A stretch of 64,000 nt of DNA from Palsa-1248 sp963737835. Lineage in GTDB: Bacteria; Gemmatimonadota; Gemmatimonadetes; Gemmatimonadales; Gemmatimonadaceae. Numbering within the stretch: the stretch's first letter is position 1; every line of letters starts with the position of its first letter. A model generated the notes under the pieces. The model was not told the origin of the DNA. It searched no databases and saw nothing but the letters and a program-made list of their open reading frames with translations. Positions 35,650 to 44,587 of the stretch are shown in pieces. The DNA is taken from contig CAVTUH010000003.1 of assembly GCA_963737835.1 (NCBI GenBank), positions 62,001 to 126,000 on the forward strand, read 5' to 3'. Made by a program: the position numbers and the translations under genes.

Positions 35650-36705
35650 TTAGAAGCTGTACCCGATCGTGAACGCGAGTCCGAAGTCATTGGTCTGCGT
35701 GACCGGAGCTGGTGGATTGCTGTTGTACGAGTCGAACAGGTGTATGCTCCAGTAGAAGGTGCGGAAGAAATCACGTCGGATGTCCGCGTCCCACTCGACG
35801 CGAACGTGCGACACGTTCAACCCGACATACGTCGTCACGAAGGTCTTAAGCTCGGTCTTTCTGGAGCTCTCAAAGGAATCCCACTCGAGCGTCCCCAGCG
35901 CCTCCGCCACGCGCTCCGTTGCTGGCACGCCCTCGTAACTCGACACAGCATAGTCGACACCGGCATAGGCGCCGACGTTCGTGCCTTGCGTCTGCAGCAG
36001 ATACTTGCCGCCCGCCGCATCGATCAGGAAACGAGAATTGAGGTCGAGTGCCTTGTCCTGCTGAAAGAGGAACTGGACCGGCACGAACCAGCCTCTTTGG
36101 AACAAGCGCCGCGTTTGCAGCTCGAAGTCGTTGCGCGAGGCGAAATCCTCTCCGCTGAGGTGCGTGAGCAACGACGAGAAACGCGCCTCGGTCAGGTAGA
36201 ACCGTGTCCGGTTCTCGGCGTCGGCATCCAGGGTGTAGTTCACCTCATGATTCGCCTGCAGGTACTCGAAGCCGAGACCCACTGAACCATTGGTCCGCTG
36301 GAGGACCGTCGCGCCGACTGTCCTGATCCGGATGATGCTAGGCATGGACACCACGCGCGGCCCCGTTGGCGTGCGAATCTCGAGTTGGCCGGGCGTCGGT
36401 GTGCGGATGGGCCCGGACAGGTGCTCACCTGATGTCAACTCGACCTCGAAGGACCGCTCGCTCTCGAGGTGCTCAATGTTGCGCCAGTCGATGTCCACCG
36501 TGCCCGCATTGGCGATGGAGAATTCCAGGTTCCCCCGATCCATCGCTGAGATCGATCCCGTCAGGGTGTTGCCACCCTTGACGACGACGGTGTCGGGATC
36601 GGCGTAGGCGGCCGGCGCCATGACGACGGCCGCAACCAGAAGCAGCGCGCGCGCAGCAGACAGCGCAACGCGCCTCGGCGTGCCCAACCATGGTACGCGG
36701 TGCAT
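35650..36705 (-). CDS. DUF481 outer-membrane beta-barrel protein
   Basis: 351 residues with a signal peptide ending APAAYA. The first ~130 residues hold small repeated beta-segments (VVVKGGNTLTGSISAMDRGNLEFSI...VDIDWRNIEHLES), then a C-terminal barrel with GLGFEYLQANHEVNYTLDADAENRTRFYL and the final aromatic YSF. DUF481/YdiY proteins are salt- or acid-related outer-membrane proteins in enterobacteria; the role here is unknown. It is divergent from the MscS gene. Confidence 0.85.
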   Translation of the reverse strand: MHRVPWLGTPRRVALSAARALLLVAAVVMAPAAYADPDTVVVKGGNTLTGSISAMDRGNLEFSIANAGTVDIDWRNIEHLESERSFEVELTSGEHLSGPIRTPTPGQLEIRTPTGPRVVSMPSIIRIRTVGATVLQRTNGSVGLGFEYLQANHEVNYTLDADAENRTRFYLTEARFSSLLTHLSGEDFASRNDFELQTRRLFQRGWFVPVQFLFQQDKALDLNSRFLIDAAGGKYLLQTQGTNVGAYAGVDYAVSSYEGVPATERVAEALGTLEWDSFESSRKTELKTFVTTYVGLNVSHVRVEWDADIRRDFFRTFYWSIHLFDSYNSNPPAPVTQTNDFGLAFTIGYSF

Positions 36706-36854
36706 CCAGGCGAACTCCGATCGGTGACTGGCTCGCGCGACAGGCGTCGCACGCCGCGCGTGACCCGCGGTGAGATCAATTCGTGTGCCCCGAACGCGTC
36801 GTCACCGTGTCATCGTGATTGACCCTTGGTCCGTGGAGCGGAGCGCAGTAGCGA

Positions 36855-36869
36855 CCAAGGTCTAATGCG
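36855..36869 (+). promoter_or_regulatory. Shared upstream motif, MscS copy
   Basis: CCAAGGTCTAATGCG begins 46 nt before the ATG at 36901. CGTCTAT at 36884 is 17 nt before the start codon, similar to the CGTAT seen at copies 1 and 3. The spacing supports 36901 as the start of the MscS gene rather than the upstream in-frame start at 36826. Confidence 0.55.
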
Positions 36870-36900
36870 CCATCAACCGGTGTCGTCTATCGTCCAGCTG

Positions 36901-38538
36901 ATGAGTCGCAAAGCCTGCCGCAGCGCGCTGCGCCCCATCGGCTGGTTGCCGATGATCATTGCGTTGATATCGATGGTCGCCGGCGCTCAGCTACCGGGGC
37001 GCGGGTCGGCACCAAAGGAGACCGCGGACACCGCCGGTCATTCCGTCGACTCGCTGGGTCGAGATACCCCGCGTGGCACCGTGATGGGGTTTCTCCGCGC
37101 TACGCAGGACAGTGACTTCCAGCGCGCCGCACAATATCTCCAGCTCTCTCATAACGAGCGCTCTGGCGAAGGGCCGCGCCTGGCGGGCCACCTCGCGGCC
37201 CTCATGGACTTTGCCTTCGTCGGACGCGCCGGACCGTTGAGTGATCGGCCAGAAGGGCCGGGTGGTGCCGGCAGCTCGCGGGATCGCATCGGGACGTTCC
37301 GCATTCACGGTCGCGAGGAGAACGTTGAGTTGGTGCGCGTGTCCAATATCGAAGATCACGACGTGTGGCTCTTCTCCGCGCAGACGCTCGCACAGGTTCC
37401 GGAGTTGTTCGAGGAGCTGCAGAGCAGCAACATCGAGCCCAATCTTCCGGGCTTCCTGGTGAATGAGCGTGTGCTGAGCACTCCGCTCTGGGGTTGGCTC
37501 GCCTTCCTATTGCTGATCCCCGTGGCGATCGCAGCGGGGTGGGCCCTCGTCAGGCTCGCCCGGTTCTGGCACCGACGGTGGCTCGAGCGGCGGGGGCGGC
37601 CCGTCCCGCCGGACGATCGGCACTCGCTCGCGGCACCCAGCATCCTGATCTTCACCGTCCTGCTCCACCAGATCGGCGTCGTTTCTCTCGGCCTGCCGTT
37701 CATCTTTCGCCTCTACAACTACCGGTTGGCGGGGCTCATCATTGCCGCTGGTGTTGCCTGGTTGCTCTTTCGCCTGATCAATCGCTGGTCTGACCGGGCC
37801 CGGACGAATGCACTGGCCGGAGCCCCCAATCGGAGCGGCGCAGTCATGCTGCTCGGCCAACGCCTGCTCAAAGTCGTCGTGGTGATCGTCGCCGGCCTCG
37901 TCATGCTATCGACGCTCGGCGTGAATACGACGGCAGCGGTCGCCGGACTCGGCATCGGAAGTCTCGCCATCGCATTTGCGGCCCAGAAGACCTTGGAGAA
38001 CCTCCTCGGAGGCATCTCGATCCTCGGCGACGAAGTCATTCGCGTGGGCGAGCTGTGCCAGATCGGCGACAAACAGGGAACGGTCGAAGACATCAGCCTT
38101 CGCTCCACCCGGATCCGTACGCTGGATCGCACGGAGCTGTCGATTCCCAACGGGCAACTGGCGACGATGAGCGTCGAGAACCTGAGCCGGCGCGATATGA
38201 TGCGCTTTCGAACGACGCTGCGACTCCGCCTGGACACGTCCCCGGATCAACTGCGGTCGCTGCTGTCGGAAATGCAGGAGCTCCTCAATCACGACCCGCG
38301 ATTGATGCGCGACGGAGCAACCGTCCGATTCGTGGGATTCGGAGACGGCAGCCTCAACGTCGAGATCAATTGCAACGTGCTGACCACGGACGGTAGCGAG
38401 TTTCTGCGGATACGCGAGGCATTGCTGCTCCGGATCGTCGAGTTGGTGTCGGAAGCGGGCACTGGATTCGCCTCCCCCACGCCGACGCTCGTGGTCACGC
38501 CCCCCGACCGTGACGCCATCCGTCGACGGGCGGGATGA
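36901..38538 (+). CDS. MscS-family mechanosensitive channel with periplasmic domain
   Basis: 545 residues. A signal or first helix (about 13-30) is followed by a ~150-residue soluble periplasmic domain, then about four membrane helices from residue 200. The MscS core starts at LSTLGVNTTAAVAGLGIGSLAIAFAAQKTLENLLGGISILGDEVIRVGE and continues into the beta-domain IGDKQGTVEDISLRSTRIRTLDRTELSIPNGQLATM. It releases solutes under hypo-osmotic stress or membrane tension. It is the last gene before a convergent metallophosphatase. Confidence 0.93.
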   Translation: MSRKACRSALRPIGWLPMIIALISMVAGAQLPGRGSAPKETADTAGHSVDSLGRDTPRGTVMGFLRATQDSDFQRAAQYLQLSHNERSGEGPRLAGHLAALMDFAFVGRAGPLSDRPEGPGGAGSSRDRIGTFRIHGREENVELVRVSNIEDHDVWLFSAQTLAQVPELFEELQSSNIEPNLPGFLVNERVLSTPLWGWLAFLLLIPVAIAAGWALVRLARFWHRRWLERRGRPVPPDDRHSLAAPSILIFTVLLHQIGVVSLGLPFIFRLYNYRLAGLIIAAGVAWLLFRLINRWSDRARTNALAGAPNRSGAVMLLGQRLLKVVVVIVAGLVMLSTLGVNTTAAVAGLGIGSLAIAFAAQKTLENLLGGISILGDEVIRVGELCQIGDKQGTVEDISLRSTRIRTLDRTELSIPNGQLATMSVENLSRRDMMRFRTTLRLRLDTSPDQLRSLLSEMQELLNHDPRLMRDGATVRFVGFGDGSLNVEINCNVLTTDGSEFLRIREALLLRIVELVSEAGTGFASPTPTLVVTPPDRDAIRRRAG

Positions 38539-38547
38539 GGCGGGGCG

Positions 38548-40350
38548 TTACTCCCTTGGCGCTTCCCCCGCTCGGCCCGGTACGGTGACCCGCCGCGGCG
38601 GCAGCAGGGTGAGACGGTCGTTGGTCCCGACGCTGAGCGAGTGGATGTAGAACGCCGTCGGTTGATCGTTCATCGCCTCCATGACCGGAGACGGCGCCGA
38701 CACGATCAGCAGCTCCCCGCATCGACCGACCCAATCAATGTGGCGGTGCCCGTGCATCACGACGACGCGGTGCGCCATCGGATTGAGTCGCCGAATGAAC
38801 CAGTATCCGTTGATCAGCGCCGTCCCGACGCGTTCGGACAGGGCGCTCGCGGGGTGCGGATACTCGATGATGTGGTGATGCAGCGCGACGATCCACCGGG
38901 CGTCGGGGTATTCCTCCACGGCGATCCGCATGCGCGTCACTTGATCGGCCGCCATCATCCCCAGGGCGTTGGTAAATGAGAAGTGCGCGTCGGCGTTTGA
39001 GTTCAAAAGCAGGATGCCCAGGCCGTTCACTGGATCGGGCGGCCATACGAGCGGGAAGGCCGTCGCCCAGAGCTCCGTCAACTCCCGTGACAGCCGTGGC
39101 CGACCGGCATCGGCGAACGCGGTGATGGTGGGGAGGTGCGGCGCGAGCGCGTCAGCAAGGGTCCCGCCGACGCGTCGGCCTGCTTCGTCCACGACGCGGA
39201 CACGCTCGCCGTGCAGCGCACTCATCGCGGAGAGCAAGCGGAGCTGGCGCAACCGCTTCATGGGGCTCGTCGGCAACTCGAACCGCGCTGGATTGGCTCG
39301 GTCGACGATGTTGACGTCGTGATTGCCCGGCAGCAGGAGCACGCGGCCCGCCAGGCGTGGATGATCGGCCACCGCATCGAGGAACTCTGACCATTCACCT
39401 GAGCGGCCCGCATCGGTCATGTCACCGGTAATGAGGATCACGTCGAGCGGTTCGGTCGCATCGATTGCCTCGAGTGCACCGAGTACGGCTGTGAACCGCT
39501 CGTTGCCGCGGGGCCCCAACCGACCGCTTTCGATGCGAAAGCCGTAGCGTTCGCCGACAATGTGAACATCCGATAAGTGAGCGACCCGCCAGATTCGCCT
39601 CCCGTCAACGGGCATCTCGAAGGTGGTGAGATCACGCGGTTGGGCTACGATCGCATCCGCGACCCCCCAGATTAGCGCAGCCGCAGCCAGATACGCCGCC
39701 ACGAGCACGCAGCTGTTGGCCAGAGCGACGAGTGCCAGCGCGCGCGGTGTGGCGCTCCCCACCATGTCGCCGTTCCAGTGCGACGCCGGCCAGGCGATCA
39801 CGAGCACAACGGCCGCGAGACCACACACCAGGAGACCCGCGACCAGCGTGGCAGCGCGCGCGCCAGCGTCGGATCGTGGGGAGAACACCCGATAGACGAC
39901 GTGGCGCAACGCTTCGCGGAACATCGTGTACACGGGCTGGACGACCACCGAGTGGAGCGACCAGAAGCTACTTTCCGCCAATCGGAGGAAGGGACGACGG
40001 CCGACCCACGTGAGTCCCACGAGAAGCAGCAACACGAGCGTCGGCACGATCGCGTAGACGGGGGACAGCACCTTCGTCGAAACCGTCCGCAGCCACAGAG
40101 AAATCCCGATCGGCGCGAGGCCGAGGAGAATTGCGGGGACGACCACCAACACCAGCCACGCCAGGACCAGCTTCGGCAGGCTGATCTCGGCCAACACACT
40201 TCCAAAGAGGGAAACCATCGAGCGCTGCTTGGTGCTGGCCGCGTCGTCCTCAATGTCACCGTCGTGCGGATCGATGAGCGGGCGCATCCCGGGGCCCTCA
40301 CTCATTATCGCCCGATCGCCAATGGTTTCGCGTAGCCGCCACCCCGTCAT
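38548..40350 (-). CDS. Membrane-anchored calcineurin-like metallophosphoesterase
   Basis: 600 residues from ATG 40350, chosen because it is 50 nt after a minus-strand shared motif; an ATG at 40464 would add 38 residues. Several membrane helices occupy about residues 45-260. The phosphatase domain then has LSDVHIVGERYG (D-x-H), LITGDMTDAG, LLPGNHDVN, ALHHHIIEYPHP and VMHGHRHIDW: all five metal-site motifs. The substrate could be a lipid-linked or nucleotide phosphate. Confidence 0.88.
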   Translation of the reverse strand: MTGWRLRETIGDRAIMSEGPGMRPLIDPHDGDIEDDAASTKQRSMVSLFGSVLAEISLPKLVLAWLVLVVVPAILLGLAPIGISLWLRTVSTKVLSPVYAIVPTLVLLLLVGLTWVGRRPFLRLAESSFWSLHSVVVQPVYTMFREALRHVVYRVFSPRSDAGARAATLVAGLLVCGLAAVVLVIAWPASHWNGDMVGSATPRALALVALANSCVLVAAYLAAAALIWGVADAIVAQPRDLTTFEMPVDGRRIWRVAHLSDVHIVGERYGFRIESGRLGPRGNERFTAVLGALEAIDATEPLDVILITGDMTDAGRSGEWSEFLDAVADHPRLAGRVLLLPGNHDVNIVDRANPARFELPTSPMKRLRQLRLLSAMSALHGERVRVVDEAGRRVGGTLADALAPHLPTITAFADAGRPRLSRELTELWATAFPLVWPPDPVNGLGILLLNSNADAHFSFTNALGMMAADQVTRMRIAVEEYPDARWIVALHHHIIEYPHPASALSERVGTALINGYWFIRRLNPMAHRVVVMHGHRHIDWVGRCGELLIVSAPSPVMEAMNDQPTAFYIHSLSVGTNDRLTLLPPRRVTVPGRAGEAPRE

Positions 40351-40385
40351 GACAGAACGTAGCTTGGCGCGCGGCGTACTCCATC

Positions 40386-40400
40386 GACAGACGACCTTGG
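40386..40400 (-). promoter_or_regulatory. Shared upstream motif, metallophosphatase copy (minus strand)
   Basis: On the minus strand CCAAGGTCGTCTGTC starts at 40400, 50 nt before the ATG at 40350. It lies back-to-back with the plus-strand copy at 40415, so one 30-bp spot holds divergent copies for two genes. Confidence 0.5.
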
Positions 40401-40414
40401 TGGGCGCAGGTGAA

Positions 40415-40429
40415 CCAAGGTCGACTGGC
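40415..40429 (+). promoter_or_regulatory. Shared upstream motif, VTT-gene copy
   Basis: CCAAGGTCGACTGGC begins 48 nt before the ATG of a 27-codon frame (40463) that ends on the GTG start of the VTT-domain gene at 40543. Confidence 0.5.
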
Positions 40430-40462
40430 TGTCCCACACATCCAGCCGCAACCTCCGTCGAC

Positions 40463-40546
40463 ATGAGGGCCTCGCCAGCGGTCTACACCGTTCCCCACGA
40501 GCCTCGATCGTCCATCGTGGCCGCAAGCGGCGCCTCTCCGGTGTGA
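40463..40546 (+). CDS. Possible 27-residue leader peptide
   Basis: ATG at 40463, 48 nt after the shared motif. It encodes MRASPAVYTVPHEPRSSIVA plus seven residues. Its TGA overlaps the GTG start of the next gene as GTGA, the arrangement used for translational coupling. The sequence shows no run of one amino acid and no attenuator hairpin, so a sensing role is not indicated. Confidence 0.3.
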   Translation: MRASPAVYTVPHEPRSSIVAASGASPV

Positions 40547-41175
40547 GCGCAACGCTGGTTAGGAGAACGCTCGCCGTCATCACGGCGCTCGTGGTGATCT
40601 TCTTGTTGTGGGGCATCTGGGATCTCGAGGCGATGCTGGCCTGGCAGCGGCGAGCGAGTCCGGTGCCATTCTTCGCCGTCATGTCTGTCCTGCCCGCGAT
40701 CGGTTTCCCGATGACCCCGCTCTTCATTCTCGCGGGCGCCACATTCGGGCCCGCTGTCGGGCTGCTGGGATCGCTCGTCGCCCTCGTGCTGAACTTGACG
40801 CTGTGCTACTGGATCGCCCAGCTGATGCGTCCCAGACTGACCGCGCTACTGCGCCGGTTCGGCTATGAGTTGCCAGGTATGCAAGGCCGGAAGAGAAGCG
40901 ACGTCCGCTTCACTCTGGCCGCCAAGCTTGCGCCGGGCGTGCCCGCATTCGCGAAGAATTATTGGCTCGGCGTTTCCGGAGTTCGCTTCGCGGTGTACTT
41001 CGGGCTGTCGATGCTGACCACCGGCGTGTATGCCGCGCTCCTCATCGTCCTTGGGGAAGCCGCCGTAAAGCACAGCACGGGTCCCGCCATCCTCGTGGGC
41101 GCAGCCGTCGTCGGGCTGGCCCTTGCGGTCCGCTGGTGGCGCGGTCGTCAGAGCCTGGACGCTGACACCACGTAG
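40543..41175 (+). CDS. VTT-domain (DedA/TVP38-like) membrane protein
   Basis: 210 residues and about five hydrophobic segments. PAIGFPMTPLFILAGATFGPAVGLLGSLVALVLNLTLCYWIAQLM is the VTT/SNARE-associated core, followed by KLAPGVPAFAKNYWLGVSGVRFAVYFGLSML. These proteins are inner-membrane lipid scramblases or transporters that act on carriers such as undecaprenyl phosphate. The start is GTG, preceded by a short overlapping frame. Confidence 0.85.
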   Translation: MSATLVRRTLAVITALVVIFLLWGIWDLEAMLAWQRRASPVPFFAVMSVLPAIGFPMTPLFILAGATFGPAVGLLGSLVALVLNLTLCYWIAQLMRPRLTALLRRFGYELPGMQGRKRSDVRFTLAAKLAPGVPAFAKNYWLGVSGVRFAVYFGLSMLTTGVYAALLIVLGEAAVKHSTGPAILVGAAVVGLALAVRWWRGRQSLDADTT

Positions 41176-41230
41176 GGCGGATTGCGAGACAACCACACGG
41201 CCTGCGATGGCGCCGGCAGATGCGATCGCG

Positions 41231-42127
41231 TCAACCGACTCTCGAGCCCGTGGCCGTGGCCATCACCGGACGGTCCCTCACGCGTTTGAGCCAGAACTCG
41301 AAGGGTAGCATGACCGCGCCGCGCAGGAGCAGATAGACCGCGACGAGCGCGCCGGCCTGGTACCCGGGGTAGCTCACCTCGACCACCGCAAGCGCAAGTG
41401 CCGGATTCGTCAGCGCGGCTGCAAGCGCGATCGCCTTCTGATCCTCGCGATTGGGCCAGCCCGCCCAATATCCGATCAGCGCGTCACCGATGGTGATGAC
41501 CCCCGCGGCGATGAACGTCCTGGGAGGGGTCTGGATAAGCAGCGGGAATCCCTGGATGAGGATGACGATCGCGCTCGCAATGAAGCCGACCAGGTACACA
41601 CCGTCACTGAGGTGGGCGAGCACTTCTGTCGTCCGGGGCCAAAGCGCGCGCAGCGCGAAGCCGACTGCGATGGGCAACCAGAGCGTCGGAATGCGGACGC
41701 GCATGACATCGATCGGCCGGATCGTGAGGTTCGCGGGCTGGATCGCACTCATCACGTGCGTCCACAGTGGAAGCATCAGCGGCTCGATTGCCGCACTCAG
41801 CAGCAGCGCCAGGAACGCCGTTGACACAGCGCCCCGGACCGAACGGGCCGACGCCAGCAAGAGTGGCACGCCCGGACAGACCGACATCAGCAGCAGCGTG
41901 GTCGCGCCTAGCCCAGTGACGCGCAGGCCGAACACCACCACAATGGTCAGGATGGGGACCGCAATCCAGATCGCGACAAGCGTGCGGACAAAGAGGCCCG
42001 GCCGCTCGCGTAGCTGGAGGAACGCGGCCGGCCCGACGCGAAGGGCTCCACCCAACATGACGGCGAACGTCGCGGTCCAGACGGCGAGCCTGATCGCGTC
42101 CACGAGCATCGCGCCATGCGGCTGCAA
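41231..42127 (-). CDS. SBF/BASS-like secondary transporter
   Basis: 298 residues and about nine hydrophobic helices. LLLMSVCPGVPLLLASARSVRG and AIALAAALTNPALALAVVEVSYPG mirror the two discontinuous-helix regions of the transporter at 20567-21469, and the lengths agree (298 and 300). Sequence identity looks low. No shared motif lies upstream. ATG at 42109 is an alternative start. Substrate unknown. Confidence 0.7.
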   Translation of the reverse strand: MQPHGAMLVDAIRLAVWTATFAVMLGGALRVGPAAFLQLRERPGLFVRTLVAIWIAVPILTIVVVFGLRVTGLGATTLLLMSVCPGVPLLLASARSVRGAVSTAFLALLLSAAIEPLMLPLWTHVMSAIQPANLTIRPIDVMRVRIPTLWLPIAVGFALRALWPRTTEVLAHLSDGVYLVGFIASAIVILIQGFPLLIQTPPRTFIAAGVITIGDALIGYWAGWPNREDQKAIALAAALTNPALALAVVEVSYPGYQAGALVAVYLLLRGAVMLPFEFWLKRVRDRPVMATATGSRVG

Positions 42128-42290
42128 GCATCAGACCCGACCCGCCTGCCCATTCACCGAGCGTGCACAACCAACCGCCGCTTCGCCGCAACGGACCATG
42201 GCTCAAGGCGGATCGCACCAGCCGACGCTGTTAGCAGGCTCAAGGGAGGTGAAACGGCGCCCGCCGCGAGTTGTGCTCACCTCGACCTTC

Positions 42291-42320
42291 GACAGAAGTG
42301 TGGATAACCGGTCCTACAAT
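42291..42320 (+). promoter_or_regulatory. Possible sigma-70-like promoter of the S9 peptidase gene
   Basis: GACAGA (42291-42296), an 18-nt spacer, and TACAAT (42315-42320) inside the 360-bp gap before the peptidase gene. TACAAT differs from the consensus by one base. The rest of the gap (42128-42487) shows nothing else I can name. Confidence 0.35.
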
Positions 42321-42487
42321 AGAAAGAAGCACGTCAACCGGGGACGGCCAGGCCCTGGCCGATGCCGGTGCTTCTGTGCAACGTCAACACCTCCAAACCA
42401 TGTGCCGCGGCGCGCTATCTGATTGTTGAGCGACCAGCCCCGCGCACGGGCACACCGCTGTCACCCAGGCATCGCAGGCAAGGGACC

Positions 42488-44587
42488 ATGACCAACACAT
42501 TGGCGTCTCGCGTCCGAGCACGAATTCGGCTTCTTGTGGTTGTCGGCGGTGTCGTTACTGCACCCATGGTCTTCGCTCAAGCGCCAGCGAACGGGGTCCC
42601 AACGATCGACCAGTCGCTGGAGATGCGGAGCGCGTCTGGTCCGCGCCTGTCGCCGGACGCACGTCGCGTCGTGTACGAGGTGCAACGCACCAACTGGGAT
42701 GACGACGCGTTCGAGCGCGACATTTGGATTGCCGACGTGGCGACGGGCCACGCCCACCAACTGACGACGGGGAAGAAGTCGAGCGTGAGCCCCCGTTGGT
42801 CGCCCGACGGACGCTGGATTGCGTTCCTATCTGATCGGCCCGGGCAGTTGAGCGGATCGCCAGCCGACAAGCGGCAGATCTACCTGATCGCTCCTGACGG
42901 CGGCGAGGCAATGCAGCTGACGAAAGTCGAGAAGGGGGTCGACGCCTTCGTGTGGTCGCCCGACTCGCGCCGCCTTGCGTACGTCGCCGAAGACTCGGAG
43001 CCAAAGTACTTGAAGGACCGCGCCGAACGATATGGCGAATACACGGTCGTACACGCCGACTATGTCATGCATCATCTGTGGGTGTTGGACGTCCCCACGA
43101 CACCCGGCGGCGACGCGCCGCCCGCGAGACGGCTTACTGGTGGTGCCTTCAGCGTGGCGGCCAATGGCGGGGGCGCGGGCGCGGACGGATTCGCGTGGTC
43201 ACCCGATGGCACGCGGATCGCGATCACGTACGTGCGAGATCCCGACCTCATCTCGACGGGCACGGCCAACATCGCGGTCGTCAACGTGGGCGACGGCGCA
43301 CTGAAGAAGATCGTGACCGAGGGGGGCCCCAACACCACTCCGGTGTGGTCGCCGGATGGACAGGAGATCGCGTACCAGACTGCGGCGGGCTCCAAGTACT
43401 TCTTCTATACTGACAGCCGCATCGCGGTCGTGGGGGCCGACGGCGGGACGCCCCGAGTCCTGACGGACGCGTTCGATGAGAACCCCGGGATTGTCGTCTG
43501 GGGCAGGGACGGCATCTACTTCGGGGCCGCGCACGGAATGGAGCGGCTGCTCTATCGACTGAACCCGTCTACCAAGTCGATCGACCAGCTGAGCACGACT
43601 CCGCGCCTCGACGCCGGCGGCTTCTCGTTCTCGGTCGATTTCGCGCACGTGGCCTATGCGGCGGACCGTGACAACGAATACGGGGAGATCTACACGGCGT
43701 CGCTGGCGCCGTGGAACCCGACTGGCGTGACGACCATGGGCGACCAGCTCAAGGGGCTGAAGATCGCGCACCGAGAGGTGGTATCGTGGGCGTCGACGGA
43801 CGGTACGCACATCGAGGGGGTGCTGATCACGCCGGGTGACTTCGATCCCCACAAGAAATATCCGTTGCTTGTCGTCATTCACGGCGGCCCCACGGGTACC
43901 GACCGCGCTGCGATCTATGCGGACCGCTATTACCCCATCGAGCGCTTCGTGGCCGAAGGCGCGCTCGTGCTGCGCCCCAACTACCGGGGCTCAGCCGGCT
44001 ATGGCGAGAAGTTCCGATCCCTCAACGTGCGCAACCTGGGTGTGGGCGACTACGCCGACGTGATCTCGGGAGTCGACGCGCTCATCGCCAAGGGCTTCGT
44101 CGACAAGGACCGTGTCGGTTCGATGGGCTGGAGTCAGGGCGGCTACATCTCGGCCTTTATTACCGCGTCGAGCGCCCGGTTCAAGGCCATCTCGGTCGGC
44201 GCCGGGATCTCCGACTGGATGACCTACTATGTCAACACCGACATCACGCCCTTTACACCGCAATACCTGCACGCGACGCCCTGGGACGATCCGGAGATTT
44301 ACCGGAAGACCTCGCCCATCTCGTACATCCTCAAGGCGCGCACGCCGACGCTGATCCAGCACGGTGAGCTGGATCGACGCGTGCCCATCCCCAACGGGTA
44401 CGAGCTGCGGCAGGCCCTCGAGGATCGCGGCGTGCCGGTCAGGATGGTCGTATACAAGGGTTTCGGACACGGCATCGACAAACCCAAACAACAGCGCGCG
44501 GTCATGGAGGAAAATGAGAAGTGGTTCGACCGGTACGTCCTCACCGGACCCACCGCGGTCTCGGAGAAGGGAGGAACCGGCAGGTAA
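42488..44587 (+). CDS. S9-family prolyl-oligopeptidase-like secreted peptidase
   Basis: 699 residues from the ATG at 42488, which directly precedes a signal peptide ending VTAPMVFAQ. Residues 35-430 form a WD/TolB-like beta-propeller (repeats of SPDxRxxxY). The alpha/beta hydrolase domain holds the catalytic triad Ser549 (GWSQGGY), Asp629 (HGELDRRV) and His661 (GFGHGID). It resembles dipeptidyl- and acylaminoacyl-peptidases and probably cleaves peptides in the periplasm. No shared motif is seen. Confidence 0.93.
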   Translation: MTNTLASRVRARIRLLVVVGGVVTAPMVFAQAPANGVPTIDQSLEMRSASGPRLSPDARRVVYEVQRTNWDDDAFERDIWIADVATGHAHQLTTGKKSSVSPRWSPDGRWIAFLSDRPGQLSGSPADKRQIYLIAPDGGEAMQLTKVEKGVDAFVWSPDSRRLAYVAEDSEPKYLKDRAERYGEYTVVHADYVMHHLWVLDVPTTPGGDAPPARRLTGGAFSVAANGGGAGADGFAWSPDGTRIAITYVRDPDLISTGTANIAVVNVGDGALKKIVTEGGPNTTPVWSPDGQEIAYQTAAGSKYFFYTDSRIAVVGADGGTPRVLTDAFDENPGIVVWGRDGIYFGAAHGMERLLYRLNPSTKSIDQLSTTPRLDAGGFSFSVDFAHVAYAADRDNEYGEIYTASLAPWNPTGVTTMGDQLKGLKIAHREVVSWASTDGTHIEGVLITPGDFDPHKKYPLLVVIHGGPTGTDRAAIYADRYYPIERFVAEGALVLRPNYRGSAGYGEKFRSLNVRNLGVGDYADVISGVDALIAKGFVDKDRVGSMGWSQGGYISAFITASSARFKAISVGAGISDWMTYYVNTDITPFTPQYLHATPWDDPEIYRKTSPISYILKARTPTLIQHGELDRRVPIPNGYELRQALEDRGVPVRMVVYKGFGHGIDKPKQQRAVMEENEKWFDRYVLTGPTAVSEKGGTGR

